A stretch of DNA of 64,000 nt, taken from positions 25,926 to 89,925 of the forward strand of contig NZ_JALM01000073.1 in NCBI RefSeq assembly GCF_000737195.2, given 5' to 3'. Both the position numbers and the translations under genes were made by a program. Source of the stretch: Sciscionella sediminilitoris. Lineage in GTDB: Bacteria; Actinomycetota; Actinomycetes; Mycobacteriales; Pseudonocardiaceae. Positions 52,566-61,431 of this stretch are shown here, in pieces. Below the pieces are notes generated by a model, which made no database searches, was not told the DNA's origin, and saw only the letters and a list, made by a program, of their open reading frames with translations. Position 1 is the stretch's first letter, and each line of letters begins with the position of its first letter.

Positions 52566-53305
52566 CCGTCTACTTCATCGGTGCCGGGCCGGGTGCCGCG
52601 GACCTGATCACCGTGCGCGCGCAGGAGCTCATCAAGGCCGCGCCGGTCTGCCTCTACGCGGGCAGCCTCGTTCCGGCCGAACTGCTGGACCAGTGCCCGG
52701 AAGGCGCGCGCAAGGTCGACACCGCGAACCTGGACCTGGACGCGATCATCGCCGAACTGCGCGCCGCGCACGAGCAGGGCCTGGACGTGGTGCGGCTGCA
52801 CTCCGGGGATCCCTCGGTGCTCTCCGCCGTCGCCGAGCAGCTGCGCCGGCTGGACGCGGCCGGGGTGCCCTACCGCATCGTGCCCGGGGTGCCCGCCTTC
52901 GCCGCCGCGGCCGCCGCGCTCGGGCGTGAGCTCACCGTTCCCGGGGTCGGCCAGACGGTGATCCTGACCCGTACCTCGCAGCGCGCCACCGCCATGCCCG
53001 AGGGCGAGGACCTGGACACGCTCGGCAAGAGCCGCGCCACCATGGTGCTGCACCTTGCCGTGCAGCGGATCGACTACCTCGTCGAGCAGCTGGTGCCCAA
53101 CTACGGCGCGGACTGCCCGGTCGCCGTTGTCGCCCGGGCCAGCCGGGAGGACGAGGTGATCCTGCGCGGCACTCTCGCCGATATCGCCGAACAGGTGCAT
53201 GCCGCCGATATCCGGCGCACCGCGGTGGTGATCGTCGGGAAAACCCTTGCGGCGCAGCAGTTCCCGGACAGCCACCTGTACTCGGCCGAGCGCGAGCGCC
53301 CGTGA
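52562..53305 (+). CDS. cobM: Precorrin-4 C11-methyltransferase CobM
   Basis: A 247-residue tetrapyrrole methylase: VYFIGAGPGAADLITVRAQELI at the start, the SAM loop VVRLHSGDPSVLSAVAEQ, and VPGVPAFAAAAAALGRELT. VILTRTSQRATAMPEGE is the substrate-loop hallmark of CobM/CbiF. It methylates precorrin-4 at C11. GTG 52562 overlaps the cobL stop, and AAGGAGGAGCA lies immediately upstream. The cobK start overlaps its own stop (GTGA). Confidence 0.92.
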   Translation: MTVYFIGAGPGAADLITVRAQELIKAAPVCLYAGSLVPAELLDQCPEGARKVDTANLDLDAIIAELRAAHEQGLDVVRLHSGDPSVLSAVAEQLRRLDAAGVPYRIVPGVPAFAAAAAALGRELTVPGVGQTVILTRTSQRATAMPEGEDLDTLGKSRATMVLHLAVQRIDYLVEQLVPNYGADCPVAVVARASREDEVILRGTLADIAEQVHAADIRRTAVVIVGKTLAAQQFPDSHLYSAERERP

Positions 53306-54030
53306 GGCTGCTGCTGCTCGGGGGCACCGGGGAGGCGCGGGAGCTCGCCGCCGCGGTGCCCGAGCGGGTGCGGGTGATCAGCTCGCTCGCCGGGCGGGTG
53401 AGCGAACCGAGACTGCCCGTCGGCGAGGTGCGCATCGGCGGCTTCGGCGGAGTCGACGGCCTCGTGGACTATGTGCGCACCGAGGGTATCGACGCGATCG
53501 TGGACGCGACGCATCCGTTCGCCCGCACCATCAGCGAGCACGCCGCGCTGGCCGGTGCGCGCACCGGGGTGCCGGTTCTGCTGCTGCGCAGGCCGGGCTG
53601 GCGGCAGCCGGACGGCGCGGACTGGCACTGGGCGCGGAACGCCGAACAGGCCGCGCGGCGGATCGACGAACTGGCCGAGCGCGCGTTCCTCACCACCGGG
53701 CGCGGTGGCCTCGCCGCGTTCGCCGAGGTACGCGCCTGGCTGCTCATCCGCTGTGTGGAGGCCCCCGAACCGCCGCTGCCCGCGGCGCACCGGATCCTGC
53801 TCGACCGTGGACCGTACACAGTGGACAGTGAGCGGGAGCTGTTGCGGCGCTTCGGCATTCAGCTGCTGGTCACCAAGGACTCGGGTGGCTCGCACACCTC
53901 CGCGAAGCTGGAAGCCGCCCGGGAGCTGGAAGTCCCGGTCCTGGTGCTCGCCCGGCCTGCGCCGCCTGATGTGCCCAGTGTCTCCACGGTGCCGGAGGCG
54001 CTTGCCTGGCTCAGTAGTTTCGCGGGGTGA
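53302..54030 (+). CDS. cobK: Precorrin-6A reductase CobK
   Basis: A 242-residue NADPH-dependent reductase: LLLLGGTGEARELAAAVPERV (N-terminal nucleotide loop), IGGFGGVDGLVDYVRTEGID, VDATHPFARTISEHA with the conserved THPFA, and ITTGRGG-like FLTTGRGGLAAF. The C-terminal LVTKDSGGSHTSAKLEAARELEVPVLVLARP is diagnostic of CobK/CbiJ. It reduces precorrin-6A to precorrin-6B, the substrate of CobL. Its 3' end overlaps the convergent cobIJ by 20 bp. Confidence 0.92.
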   Translation: MRLLLLGGTGEARELAAAVPERVRVISSLAGRVSEPRLPVGEVRIGGFGGVDGLVDYVRTEGIDAIVDATHPFARTISEHAALAGARTGVPVLLLRRPGWRQPDGADWHWARNAEQAARRIDELAERAFLTTGRGGLAAFAEVRAWLLIRCVEAPEPPLPAAHRILLDRGPYTVDSERELLRRFGIQLLVTKDSGGSHTSAKLEAARELEVPVLVLARPAPPDVPSVSTVPEALAWLSSFAG

Positions 54031-55507
54031 ACACGGTGCCGCGCGCGGGATCGATGCGAGTGCGGCTCGAACCGATCAGCAGCAGGCAGCGCATGTCCAC
54101 CTCGCTCGCGTCCAGTTCGGCCAGCGTGCGGATCCGCAGCGATTCCTCCGGGCCGCCCACATCCCGGCCGATGATCACCGGGGTTTCCGGGGATCGGTGG
54201 CGTAGCAACACATCCCGGGCCGTGTCCACCTGCCAGGTGCGGGCCCGCGATGCCGGGTTGTAGATCGCGAGGACCAGATCGGCGGCCGCGGCGGCCTCGA
54301 GGCGTTGCTCGATGATTTCCCACGGTTTGAGCCGGTCGGAGAGCGAGAGCACGCAGTAGTCGTGCCCGAGCGGGGCACCTGCCCGTGCCGCGACCGCGTG
54401 CGCCGCGGTCAGTCCGGGCAGCACGGTCACCGGAACCTCGGCGTACTCCGCGCGTTCGGCGACCTCCAGCACGGCGGTGGCCATCGCGAACACGCCGGGA
54501 TCGCCCGAGGAGACCACCGCGACCCGGCTTCCCTTGCGGGCCAGGTCGAGGGCGAACTCGGCGCGCTCGGACTCCACGCGGTTGTCCGAGGCGTGCCTGC
54601 GCTGCCGCGGATTGTGCGGCACCCGGTTCAGATAGGTCACATAACCGACCAGTTCCTCGGCCTCGGCGAGCGCGGTCTGCGCCTGCGGCGTGAGCCATTC
54701 GCGACCGGCCGGCCCGAGGCCGACCACGGTCACGCTGCCGTTGCCCGCCTGCCGCGGTTCCGGTGGCTCGGGGACCGGTTCGGTGTGCACCCTGCTCGGC
54801 ACCAGCGCGAGGGAGAAGTACGGCACCGTCGATTCGTCCACCGTGGCCAGCTCTTCGATGCGTTCGGTTCCGGTGCTCGCCCGCTCCACGTACCAGGCCT
54901 CGTCCAGCCGTCCGGCCTCGGCGAGCGCGGCACGCACCGAACCGAAGGTGCGCCCGAGCTTGAGCACCGCCGCCGAATCGGTGCTGCGCAGGCGATCCGC
55001 GAGGGTGTCCTGGTCCAGCGTGCCCGGCAGCACGGTCAGCACCTCATCGCGCTCGGCGACCGGGCGGCCCAGCGCGGCCGAGGCGCCGCTGACCGAGGTC
55101 ACCCCGGGGATCACGGTGGTCGGGTAGCGGTGCGCGAGGCGCTTGTGCATGTGCATGTAGGAGCCGTAGAAGAACGGGTCACCCTCGGCGAGCACCACCA
55201 CATCCCGGCCCGCGTCCAGGTGTTCGGCGAGCCGGTTCGCGCAGTCGGCGTAGAACTCGTCGATCGCGCCCTGGTAGCCGCCGGGATGATCGGTCGTCTC
55301 GGTGGTCAGCGGGTAGGTGAGCACTTCCTCGACCTGGCCCTCGCGCAGATAGGGCGCGGCGACGGAACGCGCGATGGAGCGCCCGTGCGGAGCGCAGTGA
55401 TACGCGATCACCCCGGCCGCGCCGATCAGCCGGGCGGCCTTCACCGTGACCAGCTCCGGATCCCCCGGACCGAGCCCGACCCCGTACAACCGACCCGTCT
55501 CGTTCAC
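54011..55507 (-). CDS. cobIJ: Fused precorrin-2 C20- and precorrin-3B C17-methyltransferase CobIJ
   Basis: A 498-residue chain with two tetrapyrrole methylase domains. The first is CobI (RLYGVGLGPGDPELVTVKAA; VLAEGDPFFYGSYMHMHKRL; VIPGVTSVSGASAA) and the second, from about residue 245, is CobJ (VTVVGLGPAGREWLTPQ; VAVVSSGDPGVFAMATAVLE; ADLVLAIYNPASRARTWQ). The fusion is typical of mycobacteria and other actinomycetes. GTG 55507 matches family N-termini. GTG 55612 overlaps the cobH stop (GTGA) and has a good GGAGG, but the 35 residues it adds are low-complexity with lower GC3. I read them as spacer. Confidence 0.9.
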   Translation of the reverse strand: MNETGRLYGVGLGPGDPELVTVKAARLIGAAGVIAYHCAPHGRSIARSVAAPYLREGQVEEVLTYPLTTETTDHPGGYQGAIDEFYADCANRLAEHLDAGRDVVVLAEGDPFFYGSYMHMHKRLAHRYPTTVIPGVTSVSGASAALGRPVAERDEVLTVLPGTLDQDTLADRLRSTDSAAVLKLGRTFGSVRAALAEAGRLDEAWYVERASTGTERIEELATVDESTVPYFSLALVPSRVHTEPVPEPPEPRQAGNGSVTVVGLGPAGREWLTPQAQTALAEAEELVGYVTYLNRVPHNPRQRRHASDNRVESERAEFALDLARKGSRVAVVSSGDPGVFAMATAVLEVAERAEYAEVPVTVLPGLTAAHAVAARAGAPLGHDYCVLSLSDRLKPWEIIEQRLEAAAAADLVLAIYNPASRARTWQVDTARDVLLRHRSPETPVIIGRDVGGPEESLRIRTLAELDASEVDMRCLLLIGSSRTRIDPARGTVFTPRNY

Positions 55508-55608
55508 CTGCGTGCCTTTCTCCTGTTGCTCACTCACGGCCCGCGCCCCGCTGACGCTCGGCTGGGCCGCTCGCTCGGCTGTGTCCGATGGCTCGCTCGC
55601 AAGCTCGC

Positions 55609-56244
55609 TCACGGAAGCTCCTCCTCGCGGGCGATCGCGTTGATCGCGGCCACCGTCATCGCGCTGCCGCCGCGCCGCCCGTGCACCACCAGGTGGTCCA
55701 GGTCCGGTCGTTCGGCAAGGGCGGCCTTCGATTCCGCCGCGCCGATGAAACCGACCGGTATACCTACAACGGCCGCCGGTTTCGGAGCGCCCGCGTCGAG
55801 CAGTTCGAACAGCCGGAACAGCGCGGTCGGGGCGTTGCCGATGGCCACCACCGCGCCGTCGAGCCGGTCTCCCCACAGATCGAGTGCTGCGGCCGAGCGC
55901 GTGGTGCCGAGTCGTTCGGCGAGCCCGGGCACCCGGGGATCGCGCAGCGTGCACAGGATCTCGTTGTCCGCGGGCAGCCGTTTGCGGGTGATCCCGGAGG
56001 CCACCATCTCGGCGTCGCACAGGATCGGCGCCCCGGCCCGCAGCGCGGTGCGCGCCTTCGTGACGACCTCCGCGGAGTACCCCAGATCCGCGACCAGGTC
56101 GACCATGCCGCAGGAATGGATCATCCGCACCGCGACCGTGGCCAGGTCCGGTGGCAGCGCCCCGAGTTCGGCCTCCGCGCGGATCGTCGCGAACGAGCGC
56201 TCGTAGATGGTCCGCCCGTCGCGTTCGTACTCGTAGTCACTCAT
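55609..56244 (-). CDS. cobH: Precorrin-8X methylmutase CobH
   Basis: A 211-residue protein: [40 protein letters not shown] with the catalytic His of the RxIHxxG region, [15 protein letters not shown], and the C-terminal [17 protein letters not shown] and HGRRGGSAM typical of CobH/CbiC. It moves the C11 methyl to C12, giving hydrogenobyrinic acid. ATG 56244 overlaps the cobG stop (ATGA). Confidence 0.93.
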   Translation of the reverse strand: MSDYEYERDGRTIYERSFATIRAEAELGALPPDLATVAVRMIHSCGMVDLVADLGYSAEVVTKARTALRAGAPILCDAEMVASGITRKRLPADNEILCTLRDPRVPGLAERLGTTRSAAALDLWGDRLDGAVVAIGNAPTALFRLFELLDAGAPKPAAVVGIPVGFIGAAESKAALAERPDLDHLVVHGRRGGSAMTVAAINAIAREEELP

Positions 56245-57380
56245 CGTTTCCTCGCCGCCTCGACCGCCGCTGTGACATCCCCGACCGGCACCCCGTCGAT
56301 CAGGTAGCCGTTCTCGGTCGCTTCCACCAGCACCACCGGACCGCGTGGTTTCCCGCAGTGGCGCCCGCATCCGGCCCAGTGCACCGGGCGCCCCGGTGCA
56401 CCGATCGCCGCGCTCGCGTCCGCGCGGACATCGCGGATCGCCTTGGCGCAGTTGGGTTTACCGGCACAGGCCGTCACCCCGGCCCACGGCGAGTCCGCTT
56501 CGGTGACCAGTCCGGCTGCGGCGGCGGCGCGCACCGCGGGCGCCGGATCGGCCAGGTCGAGCAGCACCGCACCGCGCCACGGGGTCAGCCGCACCGCGCC
56601 GAACTCCGTGAGCGCCAGCGCCTGTTCCCGGGTCAGCCTGCCGAACGGGGCGAGTGTCCCGAGCGCGAACCGGCCGTCGAGCTGTTCGAACACGCCGATG
56701 CTGTCCGGCGCCGGGTCCTCGCGCGGGGCGGCATGGGGGAGCAGCGATCCGCCGAGCGCGGCCGCCACGCGCGCCGCGCCGTCCGGTACCTCGGCGAGCC
56801 GCCAGTGCCCCTCGCGGATGGCCAGGAACTCCTCGGCGGCGCGCAGTGCGAGCGGCACCGGGTCTCCTGCGCCGAGCGTGGTCGATGCTCCGGCGAGCAG
56901 CAGCCGCCATCCGTTGCTTTCGGCACGCACCGTGACATCCGCGCCGAGCCGCGCGACCTCGCCGCGTCCGTCGTCCACCGCGAACAGGAACCGCCCGGGC
57001 AACTCCGTGAACACTGTTCGCGAACACAGTTCTCGATCGAGAACACTGTTCACAGATGTGACGTCTGTTCCGCCGAGCCGCCCGGAGAACGGCGAACCGA
57101 GGATGTTGCGCACCCGCTCGTGCGAGCGCGAGGGCAACAGCCCGGCCGCGCGCACCCGTTCCTCGAACGCGCCGAGCTCGCGAACCGCGCGGACCTGCAC
57201 ATTGGCCCTGGAGGTCAGCTCGAGCGCGCCGTCCCCGAACTCGGCCGCGGTTACCAAGCCCCGCAAGGCATCGGGAGAGAGAACTCCACCGGGCACCCGC
57301 ACCCGCACCAGCGGCCCATCGGCCGCCTGATGCGGCTCGAGCACCCCTGGGCACGCATCCGCCCGGTTCCGTTCACTCAC
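56241..57380 (-). CDS. cobG: Precorrin-3B synthase CobG
   Basis: A 379-residue nitrite/sulfite-reductase-like protein with two ferrodoxin-like half repeats ([18 protein letters not shown] in the first). The C-terminal [4Fe-4S] ligands are [11 protein letters not shown] and [13 protein letters not shown]. CobG performs the O2-dependent ring-contraction step, so the aerobic cobalamin route is used. GTG 57380 gives a normal length; the frame upstream to 57605 is composed of unrelated low-complexity residues and the relic of another gene. It heads the cobG-cobH-cobIJ operon. No riboswitch is seen on its own strand. Confidence 0.88.
   Translation of the reverse strand: MSERNRADACPGVLEPHQAADGPLVRVRVPGGVLSPDALRGLVTAAEFGDGALELTSRANVQVRAVRELGAFEERVRAAGLLPSRSHERVRNILGSPFSGRLGGTDVTSVNSVLDRELCSRTVFTELPGRFLFAVDDGRGEVARLGADVTVRAESNGWRLLLAGASTTLGAGDPVPLALRAAEEFLAIREGHWRLAEVPDGAARVAAALGGSLLPHAAPREDPAPDSIGVFEQLDGRFALGTLAPFGRLTREQALALTEFGAVRLTPWRGAVLLDLADPAPAVRAAAAAGLVTEADSPWAGVTACAGKPNCAKAIRDVRADASAAIGAPGRPVHWAGCGRHCGKPRGPVVLVEATENGYLIDGVPVGDVTAAVEAARKR
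57009..57051 (+). repeat. Three GAACAC(T/A)GTTC 11-mers inside cobG
   Basis: GAACACTGTTC at 57009-57019, GAACACAGTTC at 57022-57032 and GAACACTGTTC at 57041-57051. Two perfect palindromes lie across the junctions: TGTTCGCGAACA (57015-57026) and TTCTCGATCGAGAA (57030-57043). They encode ordinary CobG residues, so they may be a chance coding pattern or an internal operator. Confidence 0.6.
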
Positions 57381-57432
57381 CCGGACAACCCTAGAGCCTG
57401 TCCCGGCGCGCGCGGCCCCTCCCCGCACGCGC

Positions 57433-57640
57433 TCAGCAGTCGAGCAGCGCCGCGCGCGTGCGTTCCCGCTCTTCGGAGCTGCCGCGCGGATGCACGATGA
57501 GCTCGGTGACCCCGGCCTCGGCGAACCGCCCGCACCGCCGATTCGGGCAGTGGCGCTCGAAGCGAGCATCGTCACACCGGCCGGGGTGCCGCAGGTGTGT
57601 GCCAACGCGCTCGTGACGGCGTTCCGCGCGAACGGGTAGG
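57433..57640 (-). pseudogene. Probable 3' remnant of a luciferase-like (LLM/F420-type) oxidoreductase gene
   Basis: Read on the minus strand, the last codons give RRFAEAGVTELIVHPRG before a TGA at 57435-57433. This is the type of C-terminal strand-helix seen in luciferase-like monooxygenases. Further upstream a different frame reads PFARNAVTSALAHTCGTPAGV, resembling the CGTP(E)E loop of the same family, so at least one frameshift separates the pieces. Nothing more of the gene remains; the riboswitch begins where the remnant ends. A coincidental resemblance cannot be excluded. Confidence 0.4.
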
Positions 57641-57745
57641 CTCAGCGCGAACGATGCGGCGAGGAAGCCGGTGTGAATCCGGCGCGGTCCCGCCACTGTG
57701 AACAAGCCAGACACTCTCCGCATCGTGAACCCGCCGAGCAACCGG
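57630..57745 (+). ncRNA. Cobalamin (AdoCbl) riboswitch upstream of cobN
   Basis: The conserved B12-box core is easy to read: GAGGAAGCCGGTGTGAATCC (57661-57680), then GGCGCGGTCCCGCCACTGTG (57681-57700). AAGCCAGAC follows. The closing stem ACGATGCGG (57650-57658) pairs with CCGCATCGT (57719-57727). CCGGGG/CCCCGG beyond it (about 57742-57759) and a strong hairpin (57807-57822) near the ribosome site offer expression-platform candidates. Cobalamin binding should lower cobN expression. Outer limits are approximate. Confidence 0.9.
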
Positions 57746-57806
57746 GGCGCGGACCCCGGATGGGAGTGAACAGTGACGCGAAGGCAACGAACGAGCGAGC
57801 ATCGTA

Positions 57807-57822
57807 GGGCCGCCAGCGGCCC
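57807..57822 (+). promoter_or_regulatory. Hairpin between riboswitch and cobN ribosome site
   Basis: GGGCCGC-CA-GCGGCCC, a perfect 7-bp stem with a 2-base loop, starting 46 bp before the cobN GTG. It may be part of the expression platform. No T tract follows, which favours translational over transcriptional control. Confidence 0.4.
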
Positions 57823-57852
57823 GAGGAGCGCAGCGAGTGAGGAGCCGCGCCG

Positions 57853-60800
57853 GTGATTCTCCTGCTGTCCACTTCGGACACCGACCTGATGTCCGCGCGC
57901 GCCAGTGGTGCCGATTACCGCCTCGCGAACCCGGCCCGGGTGGAGCTGGAGGATCTTCCCGCGCTCACCGAGGGCGCCGAGGTGGTCGTGGTGCGCATCC
58001 TCGGTGGCCGCCGTGCCTGGGAGGAAGGGCTGGACGCGCTGCTCGCCGGGCCGCGGCCGGTCGTGGTGCTCGGCGGGGAGCAGGCCCCGGACGCCGAACT
58101 GATGGAGTGCTCGACGGTCCCCGCCGGGGTCTGCGCTCAGGCGCACGCCTACCTGGCCGAGGGCGGCGCGGAGAACCTCACGCAGCTGTGGCACTTCCTC
58201 TCCGACACCTTGCTGCTGACCGGGCACGGCTTCGAACCGCCCGCCGCGATGCCGAACTGGGGGCTCTACCAGCGCGAGGCGCAGCGGACGGAGGGGCCGA
58301 CGGTCGCGGTGCTCTACTACCGCGCGCACCACATCGCGGGCAACACCGCGTTCGTGGACGCCCTGTGCACGGCGATCGAGGCCAAGGGCGGGGTTCCGCT
58401 TCCGGTGTTCTGCGCCTCGTTGCGCACGGCCGAGGACGAACTGCTCGAAACCCTGGGCAGGGCGGACGCGCTGGTGGTCACCGTGCTCGCCGCGGGCGGC
58501 ACCACCCCGGCCGCATCGAGCGCGGGCGGGGACGACGACGCCTGGGATGTCGGGGCCCTTGCCGCACTGGATGTGCCGATCCTGCAGGCGATGGCGCTCA
58601 CCTCGAGCCGCGCGCAGTGGGAGGACAACGACGAAGGGCTCTCCCCGCTGGACGCGGCGACCCAGGTCGCGGTCCCCGAGTTCGACGGGCGGCTGATCAC
58701 CGTTCCCTTCTCGTTCAAGGAAACCGACGCCGACGGGCTCACCCATTACGTCGCCGACGCGGAACGCTGCTCCCGGGTCGCCGGGATCGCGGTGCGGCAC
58801 GCGCGGCTTCGGCACATTCCGAACGCCGAGAAGCGGATCGTGGTCATGCTCTCGGCGTACCCGACCAAGCATTCGCGCATCGGCAACGCCGTCGGGCTGG
58901 ACACCCCGGCGAGCGTGGTCGCGCTGCTGCACCGGATGCGCGAGGCCGGGTACGACATCGGCGCCGAGACCTTCCCCGGGGTGGAGGCGAACGATCCGGA
59001 CGCGCTCATCCACGCTCTGATCGCCGCGGGCGGTCAGGACGAGAACTGGCTCACCGAGGAACAGCTCTCCGGGAACCCGGTGCGCATCTCCGAGTCCGAG
59101 TACCGCGCGTTTTTCGAGAGCCTGCCCGAGGAACTGCGCGCGAGCATGATCGAGAAATGGGGGCAGCCGCCGGGCGAACTGTTCGTGGACCAGGCGAGCG
59201 GGGACATCGTGCTCGCCGGGCTGCGCGCGGGCAATGTGGTGCTGATGGTGCAGCCGCCGCGCGGATTCGGGGAGAACCCGATCGCCATCTACCACGATCC
59301 CGATCTCCCGCCGACGCACCATTACCTGGCCGCCTATCACTGGCTGGAGCAGGGCTTCGAGGCCGACGCGATCGTGCACGTCGGCAAGCACGGGAACCTG
59401 GAATGGCTGCCGGGCAAGACGGTCGGCCTTTCCGCGTCCTGTGCCGCGGACGCCGCGATCGGGGAACTGCCGCTGGTGTACCCGTTCCTGGTCAACGACC
59501 CCGGTGAGGGAACCCAGGCCAAGCGCCGGGTGCACGCCACGCTCGTCGACCACCTCGTCCCGCCGATGGCGCGCGCCGAATCCTACGGCGACATCGCGCG
59601 GCTGGAACAACTTCTGGACGAGCACGCGAACATCGCCGCGATGGACCCGGCGAAACTGCCCGCGATCCGCGCGCAGATCTGGACGCTCATCCAGGCCGCC
59701 AAGCTCGATCACGACCTCGGCATCGATGATCGCCCGCACGACGCGGAATTCGACGACTTCCTGTTGCATGTGGACGGTTGGCTGTGCGAGATCAAGGACG
59801 CGCAGATCCGGGACGGGCTGCACATCCTCGGCGCGGCACCGGAGGGTGAGGCGCGGATCAACCTGGTCACCGCGATGTTGCGGGCCCGCCAGATGTTCGC
59901 CGGCTCACAGGCGGTCACCGGCCTGCGTGAAGCGCTCGGATTCTCCGAACAGGGCGACGAATCCCGGGAGTCCACCGACTCCGCGGAGGGCACCGCGCTC
60001 GCGCTCGTCACGGCGATGGAGGAACGCGGCTGGGATCCCGAACGCGCGGGCGAGTGCGCGGAAACCGTGCTGGGTGCGCAGAACCGGGCCGTGGCCGAGG
60101 TTCTGGAGTTCGCGGCCACCGAGGTGGTCCCCCGGCTGGCGGGAACCTCGGGTGAGCTCGACGCCACGCTGCACGCACTGCAGGGTGGCTACGTGCCCGC
60201 GGGGCCGAGCGGTTCTCCGTTGCGTGGCCTGGTGAACGTGCTCCCGACCGGGCGCAACTTCTACTCGGTCGACCCGAAGGCGGTGCCGAGCAGGCTCGCC
60301 TGGGAGACCGGCCAGGCGATGGCCGAATCACTGCTCGAGCGCTATCGGCAGGACACCGGGGACTGGCCGCCCTCGGTCGGGCTCTCGGTGTGGGGCACAT
60401 CGGCGATGCGCACCGCGGGCGACGACATCGCCGAAGTCCTCGCCCTGCTCGGGGTCCGCCCGGTCTGGGACGAGGCCTCGCGCCGGGTGACCGGGCTCGA
60501 GGTGATCGAGCTCGCCGAACTCGGCCGTCCGCGCATCGACACGACCGTGCGCATCAGTGGATTCTTCCGGGACGCCTTTCCGCATGTGGTCGCCCTGCTC
60601 GACGATGCGGTGCGGATGGTCGCCGAACTCGAGGAACCCGCCGAGCAGAACTTCGTGCGCAAGCATCTGCTCGCCGATCTCGAGGAGCACGGTGACCAGC
60701 GCCGGGCGCGCACCAGGATCTTCGGTTCCAAGCCGGGGGCCTACGGTGCCGGGATCCTGCCGCTGATCGAGGGCCGCAACTGGCGCGGGGACGCCGACCT

Positions 60801-61431
60801 TGCCGAGGTGTACGCGGTCTGGGGCGGGTACGCCTACGGCCGGGATCTGCACGGCGAACCCGCGCGCGGCGATATGGAGAACGCCTACAAACGCATCGCG
60901 GTCGCCGCGAAGAACGTGGACACCCGCGAGCACGACATCGCCGACTCGGACGACTACTTCCAGTACCACGGCGGGATGATCGCCACCGTGCGCGCGCTCA
61001 CCGGTTCCTCGCCGCGCTCCTACATCGGTGACTCCACCCGTCCGGATGCGGTGAAAACCCGGTCACTGCAAGAGGAAACCACCCGGGTCTTCCGCGCGCG
61101 GGTGGTCAACCCGCGGTGGATCTCCGCCATGCGCAAGCACGGCTACAAGGGTGCTTTCGAGCTCGCCGCCACCGTGGACTATCTGTTCGGCTACGACGCC
61201 ACGACCGGGGTCGTCGAGGACTGGATGTACGAGAAACTCGCGGAGTCCTACGTTTTCGACGAGCAGACGCGGAAATTCCTCGACCAGTCCAATCCCTGGG
61301 CGCTGCACGGCATCACCGAGCGGCTCATGGAGGCGGCCGACCGCGGTCTGTGGGCCGAGCCCGATCCCGAGACGATCGAGCAACTGCGGGCCGCCTACCT
61401 GGAGACCGAGGGCGATCTCGAGGACCGTTAG
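57853..61431 (+). CDS. cobN: Cobaltochelatase large subunit CobN
   Basis: A 1192-residue protein of full family length, related to magnesium chelatase ChlH/BchH. Blocks include VEANDPDALIHALIAAGGQDE, GFGENPIAIYHDPDLPPTHHYLA, and DAIVHVGKHGNLEWLPGKTVGLS, the hallmark that carries metal/tetrapyrrole-binding His and Glu. The C-terminal third has SYIGDSTRPDAVKTRSLQEET and VVNPRWISAMRKHGYKGAFE. With CobS and CobT (not in this window) it inserts Co2+ into hydrogenobyrinic acid a,c-diamide. The start is GTG 57853; AGGAG lies eight bases upstream. It stands alone behind the cobalamin riboswitch. Confidence 0.95.
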   Translation: MILLLSTSDTDLMSARASGADYRLANPARVELEDLPALTEGAEVVVVRILGGRRAWEEGLDALLAGPRPVVVLGGEQAPDAELMECSTVPAGVCAQAHAYLAEGGAENLTQLWHFLSDTLLLTGHGFEPPAAMPNWGLYQREAQRTEGPTVAVLYYRAHHIAGNTAFVDALCTAIEAKGGVPLPVFCASLRTAEDELLETLGRADALVVTVLAAGGTTPAASSAGGDDDAWDVGALAALDVPILQAMALTSSRAQWEDNDEGLSPLDAATQVAVPEFDGRLITVPFSFKETDADGLTHYVADAERCSRVAGIAVRHARLRHIPNAEKRIVVMLSAYPTKHSRIGNAVGLDTPASVVALLHRMREAGYDIGAETFPGVEANDPDALIHALIAAGGQDENWLTEEQLSGNPVRISESEYRAFFESLPEELRASMIEKWGQPPGELFVDQASGDIVLAGLRAGNVVLMVQPPRGFGENPIAIYHDPDLPPTHHYLAAYHWLEQGFEADAIVHVGKHGNLEWLPGKTVGLSASCAADAAIGELPLVYPFLVNDPGEGTQAKRRVHATLVDHLVPPMARAESYGDIARLEQLLDEHANIAAMDPAKLPAIRAQIWTLIQAAKLDHDLGIDDRPHDAEFDDFLLHVDGWLCEIKDAQIRDGLHILGAAPEGEARINLVTAMLRARQMFAGSQAVTGLREALGFSEQGDESRESTDSAEGTALALVTAMEERGWDPERAGECAETVLGAQNRAVAEVLEFAATEVVPRLAGTSGELDATLHALQGGYVPAGPSGSPLRGLVNVLPTGRNFYSVDPKAVPSRLAWETGQAMAESLLERYRQDTGDWPPSVGLSVWGTSAMRTAGDDIAEVLALLGVRPVWDEASRRVTGLEVIELAELGRPRIDTTVRISGFFRDAFPHVVALLDDAVRMVAELEEPAEQNFVRKHLLADLEEHGDQRRARTRIFGSKPGAYGAGILPLIEGRNWRGDADLAEVYAVWGGYAYGRDLHGEPARGDMENAYKRIAVAAKNVDTREHDIADSDDYFQYHGGMIATVRALTGSSPRSYIGDSTRPDAVKTRSLQEETTRVFRARVVNPRWISAMRKHGYKGAFELAATVDYLFGYDATTGVVEDWMYEKLAESYVFDEQTRKFLDQSNPWALHGITERLMEAADRGLWAEPDPETIEQLRAAYLETEGDLEDR

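Noticed and set aside
54011..55612. cobIJ starting at GTG 55612
   Set aside because: The start has a good ribosome site and overlaps the cobH stop. The 35 added residues are low-complexity with lower third-position GC and are absent from the family N-terminus I remember, so GTG 55507 was preferred.
57009..57051. LexA (SOS) box in cobG
   Set aside because: The motif is GAAC-N3-GTTC, whereas actinobacterial LexA sites have four bases between the half sites. It also lies inside a gene with no SOS connection.
57433..59823. A 796-residue minus-strand frame under cobN
   Set aside because: It is antisense to well-conserved cobN sequence. Only its last 30 codons, outside cobN, look like a real protein, and those are reported as a pseudogene remnant.
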